A stretch of 10,004 nt of DNA from Ruminococcaceae bacterium UBA7147 (GTDB lineage: Bacteria > Bacillota > Clostridia > Oscillospirales > Acutalibacteraceae): positions 1 through 10,004 of the forward strand of contig DKWR01000025.1 in NCBI GenBank assembly GCA_002491825.1, in the 5' to 3' direction. How positions within the stretch are numbered: the stretch's first letter is position 1; every line of letters starts with the position of its first letter. A program made the translations under genes and the position numbers. Below are positions 1 to 5,632 of this stretch, in pieces. Under the pieces are notes generated by a model. It worked only from the letters and a program-made list of their open reading frames with translations, made no database searches and was not told the DNA's origin.

Positions 1-173
1 CTCAACGCAAAATTATAGTTTATCTTTCATTAATTGATAAATATATATTTCCAATATTGAATAAAAAGCCTTTTGCTGATAAAAATAATACTGCAAATTT
101 TCTAATAAACAAAATTATTCATATTTTCCGACTTTATTTTAAAAAATAATACTTAAATTATCATATTTTTCAG
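1..173. other. AT-rich intergenic region
   Basis: This gene-free stretch is strongly AT-rich and has no convincing coding sequence on either strand. I see no clear rho-independent terminator belonging to a gene upstream of the window. The only candidate signal is a possible leftward promoter near its left end, listed separately. It runs directly into the strong rightward promoter of the DUF177-rpmF operon, so it may be the space between two divergent transcription units. Confidence 0.6.
12..40 (-). promoter_or_regulatory. possible leftward sigma-A promoter
   Basis: Read on the minus strand, TTATCA (plus positions 40-35) and a perfect TATAAT (17-12) are separated by 17 bases. The -35 box matches consensus at only 4 of 6 positions, and the region is so AT-rich that a chance match is quite possible. 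If real, it would drive a gene to the left of the window, divergent from the DUF177-rpmF operon. Confidence 0.3.
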
Positions 174-202
174 TTGACAAAGGCTCAAACCTTTTGTATA
201 AT
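174..202 (+). promoter_or_regulatory. perfect-consensus sigma-A promoter
   Basis: TTGACA at 174-179 and TATAAT at 197-202 are separated by exactly 17 bases, the ideal vegetative promoter. Transcription would begin near 209, giving a leader of about 40 nt before the DUF177 start at 249. This fits high constitutive expression of a ribosomal protein operon. The spacer holds a small dyad (AAAGG 179-183, CCTTT 190-194), discussed as a finding. Confidence 0.9.
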
Positions 203-235
203 AATAAACAGCGTTTTAATATGCGTTATGCGGTC

Positions 236-243
236 AAGAGGTG
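236..243 (+). promoter_or_regulatory. ribosome binding site fixing the DUF177 start
   Basis: AAGAGGTG ends 5 bases before the ATG at 249. The reading frame is open back to a TTG at 174, but that TTG is part of the -35 box and so cannot be in the transcript. The in-frame ATG at 228 has no comparable site. The start is therefore 249. Confidence 0.8.
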
Positions 244-248
244 CAATT

Positions 249-743
249 ATGCTTTTTGAACTTAAATCGGTCTTTCAGAACGAAGGCGAAGAAAAACAGG
301 TTAATTATAAGCTTGATATTGCAGATATTGACATTGACGGTGTTTTTCCATTCAGAACTCCGATTGATGTTACCGCAACAGCAAAGAACAGGGCAAGCCT
401 TGTAAGTCTTACAATAAGAGCCTGCTTCAGCTATTCTCGCAGCTGTGACAGGTGCTCAACGGACTTCACAAGAGAAATGGATATGCTCTTTGAGCATAAG
501 CTTGCGCAGACTTTGGTTGATGACGGCAACGACGATTATATTGAAACACCTGATTTTAAACTCGAGCTTGACGATATTGTCATTTCGGACATTCTGCTTT
601 CGCTTCCGCAGAAAAATCTCTGCAAGGACGATTGCAAGGGCTTGTGTCAGATTTGCGGCAAGAACCTCAACGAGGGCGACTGCTCCTGTGACAAGCGTGA
701 AATTGACCCGAGGCTTGAGATGCTTAAACAGTTTATGGATTAA
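249..743 (+). CDS. DUF177 / YceD family protein
   Basis: This 164-residue protein belongs to the DUF177 (YceD) family, nearly always encoded directly upstream of rpmF. In bacteria and plant plastids, family members are linked to 23S rRNA or large-subunit maturation, though the exact role here is inferred. The sequence shows a central CDRC pair (Cys66, Cys69). The C-terminus has the family cluster at Cys125, 129, 133, 136, 145 and 147, within a C-x3-C-x-GLC-x2-CG-x-NLNEGDCSC pattern followed by EIDPRLEMLKQF. This looks like a zinc-binding element, as in Firmicute members. It is first in an operon under a perfect-consensus promoter and lies 27 bases from rpmF. Length is typical and there is no sign of damage. 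Confidence 0.93.
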   Translation: MLFELKSVFQNEGEEKQVNYKLDIADIDIDGVFPFRTPIDVTATAKNRASLVSLTIRACFSYSRSCDRCSTDFTREMDMLFEHKLAQTLVDDGNDDYIETPDFKLELDDIVISDILLSLPQKNLCKDDCKGLCQICGKNLNEGDCSCDKREIDPRLEMLKQFMD

Positions 744-754
744 TATAAATTTTG

Positions 755-763
755 TAAGGAGGT
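755..763 (+). promoter_or_regulatory. very strong ribosome binding site of rpmF
   Basis: TAAGGAGGT is a near-full match to the 16S anti-Shine-Dalgarno sequence and sits 7 bases before the rpmF ATG. It fits the high translation expected of a ribosomal protein and is much stronger than the site of the preceding DUF177 gene. Confidence 0.85.
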
Positions 764-770
764 CTTTGTA

Positions 771-959
771 ATGGCAGTACCCAAGAGAAAAACATCACAC
801 GCAAGAAAGAGCTCAAGACGTTCAACAGTATGGAAGCTCAACGCTCCTACTCTCACAACATGTCCTAACTGCGGTGAGTTAATGGCAGCTCACAGAGCTT
901 GCGGTAACTGTGGTATGTACAACGGCAGACAGGTTATCGTAAAGAAAGACGAGCAGTAA
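771..959 (+). CDS. rpmF: 50S ribosomal protein L32 (bL32)
   Basis: This 62-residue basic protein is ribosomal protein bL32 of the large subunit. It begins with the family signature MAVPKRKTSHARKSSRRS. It carries four cysteines as two CxxC pairs (Cys31/34 and Cys44/47), so it is the zinc-binding C+ form. Some bacteria also carry a zinc-free C- paralogue used when zinc is scarce; none is seen here. It is second in the DUF177-rpmF operon, with an excellent ribosome binding site, and is followed by a terminator hairpin. In enterobacteria this pair is followed by plsX and fab genes; here the unit ends after rpmF. Confidence 0.98.
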   Translation: MAVPKRKTSHARKSSRRSTVWKLNAPTLTTCPNCGELMAAHRACGNCGMYNGRQVIVKKDEQ

Positions 960-979
960 TTTTAACCTACAAACACTAT

Positions 980-1011
980 GGGCGGCAGTTTTCTGTTCGC
1001 CCTTTTGTTTT
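980..1011 (+). terminator. rho-independent terminator after rpmF
   Basis: GGGCG (980-984) pairs with CGCCC (998-1002). An inner CAG (986-988) pairs with CTG (993-995) around a TTTT loop, with a small G versus TT internal loop between the two stems. A tract TTTTGTTTT (1003-1011) follows. It sits 20 bases after the rpmF stop and closes the DUF177-rpmF operon. Confidence 0.85.
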
Positions 1012-1023
1012 GCGTAATTTTTC

Positions 1024-1052
1024 TTGATTATTTGCGCCGATTTGTGTAAAAT
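1024..1052 (+). promoter_or_regulatory. probable promoter of the DUF512-der-plsY operon
   Basis: TTGATT (1024-1029) and TAAAAT (1047-1052) are 17 bases apart. They lie just after the rpmF terminator and about 32 bases before the GTG start at 1084. Position and spacing are good; each box departs from consensus (4 of 6 and 5 of 6), so this is a moderate call. Confidence 0.6.
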
Positions 1053-1083
1053 ATATATGCTACTTATTTTGTGAGGTGAAAGT

Positions 1084-2382
1084 GTGGCTGTAAAAATCTA
1101 CAACGTGACTAAGGGCAGTCACGCCGAAAAAGCGGGAATCAAAAGCGGAGAAATTCTGCTGAAAATAAATTCAAATGAAATTGTTGATGTGCTTGACTAC
1201 AGGTTTTATCAGGTAAACAGGCAACTCAAGCTTGAAATTTCGGACGGTGAAAACACAAGAACTGTTGAAATAACCAAGGGCGAGTATGATGAAATCGGGC
1301 TGGAATTTGAAACCTATCTTATGGACGAACAGCATTCCTGCCGCAACAAGTGCATTTTTTGCTTCATTGACCAGCTCCCGAAAGGACTGCGCAAGTCGCT
1401 CTACTTCAAGGACGATGACAGCCGACTTTCGTTTTTATTCGGCAACTATATCACTCTTACAAACATAACCGAGCACGAAATTGAGCGAATAATTAAAATG
1501 CACATAAGTCCGATAAACGTATCGGTGCATACAACGAATCCCGAGCTTCGCTGTAAGATGATGAACAACCGCTTTGCAGGTGACGCACTTAAAAATCTCA
1601 AACGTTTTGCAGACGCTGGAATCACGCTGAATTGTCAGATTGTAGCCTGCCCCGGAATCAACGACGGCGACGAGCTGTTAAGAACGATGCGTGATCTTGA
1701 AAATCTCGGTGTTGAAATGACGGCAATTGTTCCCGTAGGGCTTACCGCCTACAGGGATGGCTTGTATCCGCTTGTGCCTTATAATAAGGAAACTGCGGCG
1801 CAGACGCTTGATTTGATTGAGCAGTATGGCGATATGTGCAAAGAAAAGTACGGACGAAGAATTTTCTTTGCAGGCGATGAATTTTATATTCTTGCCGAGC
1901 GAGAAATCCCTGCTCCCGAGTTTTACGAGGACTTTTCAGCGCTTGAGGACGGTGTCGGTATGATAACATATCTCACAGATGATGTGAAATGGGCGCTTGA
2001 AGAGTTTGAAAATGACGAAAATCCGAATCAAACCGTAACGGTAGCCTGCGGAACGGGCGTTTATCCGTTTATGAAAAAAATTATGGCTATGATAAATGAG
2101 AAATTCCCGAATATCACTATAAATACTCAACCGATTAAAAATAACTTTTTCGGCGGAGGAGTGAATGTTTCGGGACTTGTGACGGGCGGAGATTTGATAA
2201 ATCAGCTCAAAGGCAAAAATATCGGCGAAAGGCTCATAATTCCCGCGTCAATGCTCCGCTTTGAAAACGATTTGTTCCTTGACGACGTTTCAACAGACGA
2301 CGTTGAACGTGAGCTGAATGTTCAGCTTGTTGCAGTAAACAACAACGGAGCAGACCTTGTAAATGCGATTATTTCTAAATAG
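1084..2382 (+). CDS. DUF512 family PDZ/radical SAM protein
   Basis: This 432-residue protein matches the DUF512 family, annotated as Fe-S oxidoreductases with an N-terminal PDZ-like domain; no reaction has been established for it to my knowledge. Residues 1-70 form the PDZ-like domain. Cys86, Cys90 and Cys93 (CRNKCIFCF) form the CxxxCxxC radical SAM motif that would bind a [4Fe-4S] cluster and S-adenosylmethionine. About 90-250 forms the barrel, with NVSVHT (145-150) and CPGINDGDEL (189-198). The C-terminal DUF512 region has FFAGDEFYIL (261-270), VSGLVTGGD (362-370) and FLDD (398-401). The start is GTG with GAGGTG (1073-1078) 5 bases upstream. The gene lies 31 bases before der and shares its operon, an arrangement I recall as common in Clostridia, which hints at a ribosome- or envelope-linked job. 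Confidence 0.92.
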   Translation: MAVKIYNVTKGSHAEKAGIKSGEILLKINSNEIVDVLDYRFYQVNRQLKLEISDGENTRTVEITKGEYDEIGLEFETYLMDEQHSCRNKCIFCFIDQLPKGLRKSLYFKDDDSRLSFLFGNYITLTNITEHEIERIIKMHISPINVSVHTTNPELRCKMMNNRFAGDALKNLKRFADAGITLNCQIVACPGINDGDELLRTMRDLENLGVEMTAIVPVGLTAYRDGLYPLVPYNKETAAQTLDLIEQYGDMCKEKYGRRIFFAGDEFYILAEREIPAPEFYEDFSALEDGVGMITYLTDDVKWALEEFENDENPNQTVTVACGTGVYPFMKKIMAMINEKFPNITINTQPIKNNFFGGGVNVSGLVTGGDLINQLKGKNIGERLIIPASMLRFENDLFLDDVSTDDVERELNVQLVAVNNNGADLVNAIISK

Positions 2383-2413
2383 ATTTGAATAAAATACGGA
2401 GGGCGATGATAAA

Positions 2414-3736
2414 ATGAACAAACCCGTAATAGCAATTGTAGGCAGACCGAACGTGGGAAAGTCCACGCTTTTCAATAAACTTATAGGTCAGAGGCTTTCA
2501 ATTGTTGACGATACCCCCGGCGTTACCCGTGACAGAATTTACGGCGAGGTTGAATGGTGCGGCAAGACCGCATTCATAGTTGACACAGGCGGTATCGAGC
2601 CGAAGTCAGACGATATAATTCTTGTGCAGATGCGCCGTCAGGCACAGCTTGCAATTGATACGGCAAACGTAATAATCCTTGTAACCGACTGCAAGTCGGG
2701 AATGGTGGCAACCGATATGGACGTTGCACAAATGCTCCAGAAGTCGGGAAAGCCTGTCATTGTGTGCGTAAATAAGTGCGACGGACTTGGCGAGCCTGCG
2801 CCCGAATTTTACGAGTTCTACAACCTCGGACTCGGCGACCCTGTTCAGGTTTCAGCCGTTCACGGTCACGGTACGGGCGATTTGCTCGACAGAGCTTTTG
2901 AGTGCTTTGACTTTGACAGCGAGATGGAGGAGGACGAAACCGTAATCAACGTTGCCGTAATCGGCAAGCCGAACGCAGGCAAATCATCTCTTGTCAACAA
3001 AATCACCAACGAGGAACGCTGTATTGTTTCTGATATTGCAGGCACAACACGTGATACAATCGACACGCTCGTAGAGAATAAGTACGGCAAATTCAATTTT
3101 ACCGATACGGCAGGTTTGCGCAGACAGAGCAAAATTTACGATAATATCGAGAAATATAGCATAATCAGAGCCAAAATGGCTATTGAACGCAGTGACGTCT
3201 GCGTTGTTATGATTGATGCAACCGAGGGCGTGACCGAGCAGGACACAAAGGTTGCCGGACTTGCTCACGAGGCTGGAAGAGCGTGTATAATTGCAGTCAA
3301 CAAGTGGGACGCAATTGAGAAGAACGACAAGACAATGCAGGAGTTCCGCAAAAAGCTTGACGCGGATTTTGCGTTTATGTCATACGCTCCGCAGGTTTTC
3401 ATCTCCGCAAAGACAGGTATGAGGCTTGACAAGCTGTTTGAATATATCGTAAGCTGTAACGACTCTGCAAACCGCAGAATCAAGACGGGTATGCTTAACG
3501 AGCTTCTGGCACAGGCTACAACACGTGTTCAGCCGCCGTCAGACAAGGGAAAACGGCTCAAGATTTTCTATATGACGCAGGCTTCGGTAAAACCGCCGAC
3601 ATTTGTGTTTTTCTGCAACGACGCACAGCTTTTCCACTTTTCTTATCAGCGTTATCTTGAAAACAGAATCCGAGAGGCTTTCGGTCTTGAAGGCACTCCC
3701 ATAAGAATAATTATCAGAGAAAGAGGGGACAAGTAG
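2414..3736 (+). CDS. der: ribosome assembly GTPase Der (EngA)
   Basis: Der is an essential GTPase with two tandem G domains; it acts in maturation of the 50S subunit. In this 440-residue protein, domain 1 has GRPNVGKS (10-17), DTGG (57-60), NKCD (120-123) and SAV (147-149). An acidic linker (about 168-176) leads to domain 2, with GKPNAGKS (184-191), DTAG (231-234), NKWD (296-299) and SAK (331-333). A KH-like RNA-binding domain follows (about 355-440), ending in PIRIIIRERG. All nucleotide-binding motifs are intact and length is normal. The ATG has GGAGGG (2398-2403) 10 bases upstream. It follows the DUF512 gene and its stop codon abuts the plsY start. Confidence 0.98.
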   Translation: MNKPVIAIVGRPNVGKSTLFNKLIGQRLSIVDDTPGVTRDRIYGEVEWCGKTAFIVDTGGIEPKSDDIILVQMRRQAQLAIDTANVIILVTDCKSGMVATDMDVAQMLQKSGKPVIVCVNKCDGLGEPAPEFYEFYNLGLGDPVQVSAVHGHGTGDLLDRAFECFDFDSEMEEDETVINVAVIGKPNAGKSSLVNKITNEERCIVSDIAGTTRDTIDTLVENKYGKFNFTDTAGLRRQSKIYDNIEKYSIIRAKMAIERSDVCVVMIDATEGVTEQDTKVAGLAHEAGRACIIAVNKWDAIEKNDKTMQEFRKKLDADFAFMSYAPQVFISAKTGMRLDKLFEYIVSCNDSANRRIKTGMLNELLAQATTRVQPPSDKGKRLKIFYMTQASVKPPTFVFFCNDAQLFHFSYQRYLENRIREAFGLEGTPIRIIIRERGDK

Positions 3737-4459
3737 ATGGATTTTTACTTGAATTTTCTTGCCGATAACTGGTGGAGATTTTTAGTCACCGCTCTTGCGG
3801 CATATCTGCTCGGCAGTATCAATACGGCAGTTATGGTGACCGGCATAGTGACAAAGGGCAAAAAGGACATTCGTCAGATGGGAAGCGGAAACGCAGGCTT
3901 TACAAACGTTCTTCGAAGTGTGGGCAAAGTCCCTGCAATCGTAACAATTGTCTGTGATGCGCTGAAATGCGTTGTTGCAGTTCTGCTCGGCGGATTTATC
4001 TTTTCATTCATCGCCGCAGAATCGCAAATTCTTTCAAACGAATATGTAAACTGCGGTAAGTACATAGCAGGAATTTTCTGCATTCTCGGACATTCCTATC
4101 CCGTTTACTTCCACTTCAAGGGCGGCAAGGGCGTTGTAACAGCGGCGGCTCTTATGCTTACCGAGGACTGGAGAGTGTTCCTCTGTATTCTTGCTACATT
4201 TTTAATTATTTTTCTTATTTCGAAAATTATTTCAGCCGCAAGCATTACCTGTGCAGTCCTCTACGCACCCTATACATTTGTAATGACCTTTGTTTTCGAC
4301 TACTTAAACGGCGGCGGATATTCTCTTGCATATGTTCTGCTTTCAACCTTTGCCGCACTTGTCATAGGAATATTTGTTGTTGTAAAGCACAAGGAAAATA
4401 TCAAGCGTTTATTAAGAGGTGAGGAAAAGAAAATCACCTCCAAAAAGTCCGATAAATAA
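3737..4459 (+). CDS. plsY: acyl-phosphate:glycerol-3-phosphate acyltransferase PlsY
   Basis: PlsY is an integral membrane enzyme that transfers an acyl chain from acyl-phosphate to glycerol-3-phosphate, the first committed step of phospholipid synthesis in most Gram-positives. Three family motifs are visible in this 240-residue protein: GSGNAGFTNVLR (49-60), GHSYPVYFHFKGGKGV (118-132) and KHKENIKRLLRGEE (217-230). Hydrophobic segments lie at about 14-37, 66-92, 107-122, 146-165 and 195-215. It is longer than typical members (about 190-210), owing to an insert near 93-108 and a lysine-rich tail. Motif 1 reads NAGFTN rather than the usual NPGATN, which I take as a lineage variant. The ATG directly follows the der stop, with GAGGGG (3723-3728) inside der, implying translational coupling. 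Confidence 0.96.
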   Translation: MDFYLNFLADNWWRFLVTALAAYLLGSINTAVMVTGIVTKGKKDIRQMGSGNAGFTNVLRSVGKVPAIVTIVCDALKCVVAVLLGGFIFSFIAAESQILSNEYVNCGKYIAGIFCILGHSYPVYFHFKGGKGVVTAAALMLTEDWRVFLCILATFLIIFLISKIISAASITCAVLYAPYTFVMTFVFDYLNGGGYSLAYVLLSTFAALVIGIFVVVKHKENIKRLLRGEEKKITSKKSDK

Positions 4460-4481
4460 TACGGTATTTTGCAAATAAATA

Positions 4482-4510
4482 TTGACCTTATTTTAAATTA
4501 GCGTTAAAAT
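4482..4510 (+). promoter_or_regulatory. probable promoter upstream of the HIT gene
   Basis: TTGACC (4482-4487) and TAAAAT (4505-4510) are 17 bases apart, each one base from consensus. Transcription would start near 4517, about 195 nt before the HIT start at 4712. The long leader is almost wholly made of the palindrome at 4534-4693. The promoter probably drives the HIT-to-rnmV run. Confidence 0.65.
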
Positions 4511-4533
4511 ATATTTGTACAATTTGTGAACCA

Positions 4534-4693
4534 ATACTAAAACCTAATTAAAAACTAAAATATCTTTTTGGAATATTTTCTGTCATACTTCGTGAGCTGT
4601 CCTCGAAATGCGTCAGCATTTCTGTGGAATCTCACTCGTCTGACAAAAAATATGCTCAAAAATCTTATAAAGCTTTTAATCAGGTTTTAGTAT
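4534..4693. repeat. 160-nt imperfect palindrome (MITE-like or structured leader)
   Basis: The outer arms pair ATACTAAAACCTAATT (4534-4549) with AATCAGGTTTTAGTAT (4678-4693), 15 of 16 complementary. Further inward pairings are TTTTTG (4565-4570) with CAAAAA (4657-4662); ATATTTTCTGTCA (4573-4585) with TGACAAAAAATAT (4641-4653), 12 of 13; GTGAG (4592-4596) with CTCAC (4631-4635); TCC (4600-4602) with GGA (4626-4628); and GAAATGC (4605-4611) with GCATTTC (4616-4622) around a GTCA loop. The whole segment folds into one long hairpin with small internal loops. It contains no gene. It resembles a palindromic non-autonomous mobile repeat of the MITE/ERIC type but could be a structured leader. No second copy occurs in the window. 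Confidence 0.8.
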
Positions 4694-4711
4694 AAGAAAG
4701 GACGATTAACA

Positions 4712-5053
4712 ATGGCTGATTGTATATTCTGCAAAATAGTTGACGGCTCCATTCCGTCAAAAAAGGTTTATGAGGACGATAAGATTCTTGCATTCTACGA
4801 CCTTGAGCCGCAGGCTCCCGTACACGTTCTTGTAATTCCCAAACAGCACATCTGCTGTGCAAATGCTGTTGACGAATCAAATGCAGATGTTATTGCGCAT
4901 ATCTTTACAAAAATTCCCGAAATCACCAAGACTCTCGGTCTTGATAACGGATATAGAATTGTAAACAACTGCGGCGATGACGGTTGTCAGAGCGTAAAGC
5001 ATATGCACTTCCACATTCTCGGCGGCAAAAAGCTTAACGGTCAGATGGCGTAA
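4712..5053 (+). CDS. HIT family protein (Hint-like nucleotide hydrolase)
   Basis: This 113-residue protein is a histidine-triad protein of the Hint/PKCI branch, which hydrolyses nucleoside phosphoramidates and related nucleotide conjugates in the cytoplasm; the natural substrate here is unknown. The active-site motif is HMHFHILGG (97-105), with His97, His99 and His101 as the triad, preceded by GCQSV (91-95). Cys4 and Cys7 (CIFCKIV) at the N-terminus, with His46, match the zinc-site residues of many bacterial members. Length is typical. AAAGGA (4697-4702) lies 9 bases before the ATG, just outside the palindrome. The phosphoribosyltransferase gene begins 13 bases downstream, so the two are probably cotranscribed. 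Confidence 0.95.
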   Translation: MADCIFCKIVDGSIPSKKVYEDDKILAFYDLEPQAPVHVLVIPKQHICCANAVDESNADVIAHIFTKIPEITKTLGLDNGYRIVNNCGDDGCQSVKHMHFHILGGKKLNGQMA

Positions 5054-5066
5054 AGGGGCATAGGAA

Positions 5067-5603
5067 ATGGGTACATATAAAATTAAAATTGCAGGACTTG
5101 AGCGTGAGCTTGAAATGTTTCCTGTAAACGATAAGCTCGACATTGCCGCATTTATTATGTTCGGCGACGTTGAAATGACGGAAAAGACAGCGTCTGAACT
5201 CCTCAAAATTTGTCCCGAGCACGATGTTGTCGTAACGGCAGAGGCAAAGGGTATTCCGCTTTGCTATGAAATGGCAAGACAGGGCTGCAGAAATTATGTT
5301 ATTGCACGCAAGGGCGTAAAGGTTTATATGCGCAATCCTATTGATGCAGAGGTCGACTCTATCACAACTGCAAATCACCAGAAACTCTATTTCGGCGAAA
5401 ATGACGCTGAATTTCTCAAGGACAAAAGAGTGCTTATTGTCGACGACGTTATCTCAACGGGCAACAGCCTGAAAGCGCTTGAAAACCTTGTTAAGAAAAC
5501 GGGTGCGAATATCGTAGGCAAAGCGGCTGTGCTTGCCGAAGGAGATGCAAAAGACCGCAAGGATATTATTTTCCTTGAGGAGCTTCCCTTGTTTTTTAAG
5601 TAA
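5067..5603 (+). CDS. phosphoribosyltransferase family protein (adenine phosphoribosyltransferase-like)
   Basis: This 178-residue protein is a type I phosphoribosyltransferase, which joins a nucleobase to PRPP or reverses that step. The PRPP-binding motif is VLIVDDVISTGNSL (122-135), with the two acidic residues Asp126-Asp127. TAEAKGIPLC (57-66) corresponds to the pyrophosphate-binding loop (EARGF in Apt). VIARKGVKVYM (78-88) and the flexible-loop region near 90-110 also follow Apt layout. It differs enough from canonical Apt and Xpt that the base it uses is uncertain, and a PurR-like regulatory role cannot be excluded, though it has no helix-turn-helix domain. AAAGGGG (5052-5058) overlaps the HIT stop codon region and lies 8 bases before the ATG. 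The gene sits between HIT and comEC genes. Confidence 0.88.
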   Translation: MGTYKIKIAGLERELEMFPVNDKLDIAAFIMFGDVEMTEKTASELLKICPEHDVVVTAEAKGIPLCYEMARQGCRNYVIARKGVKVYMRNPIDAEVDSITTANHQKLYFGENDAEFLKDKRVLIVDDVISTGNSLKALENLVKKTGANIVGKAAVLAEGDAKDRKDIIFLEELPLFFK

Positions 5604-5618
5604 AAATCGATTATCTGT

Positions 5619-5626
5619 AAAGGATG
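5619..5626 (+). promoter_or_regulatory. ribosome binding site deciding the comEC start
   Basis: AAAGGATG offers two in-frame ATGs, at 5624 and 5633. The ATG at 5624 overlaps the AAAGGA motif itself and would leave no spacer. The ATG at 5633 leaves about 8 bases after AAAGGA, so it is the likelier start. Confidence 0.7.
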
Positions 5627-5632
5627 AAATTT

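Noticed and set aside
174..248. An upstream TTG start for the DUF177 protein, adding 25 residues
   Set aside because: The TTG is the first part of the -35 box and the stretch contains the -10 box. The extra residues do not look like the family, and AAGAGGTG points to 249.
445..771. A plus-strand frame overlapping the DUF177 gene
   Set aside because: It is an arginine/serine-rich shadow in another frame with no start signal.
4534..4693. The palindrome as a CRISPR fragment or rho-independent terminator of plsY
   Set aside because: There are no direct repeats with spacers, and no T-tract directly follows the stem on the plus strand. The segment also begins after the likely promoter of the next gene.
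4877..5378. Minus-strand open frames across the HIT and phosphoribosyltransferase genes
   Set aside because: They are antisense to two conserved genes and resemble no family.
5624..5632. ATG at 5624 as the comEC start
   Set aside because: It overlaps the AAAGGA ribosome binding motif, leaving no spacer; the ATG at 5633 is correctly spaced.
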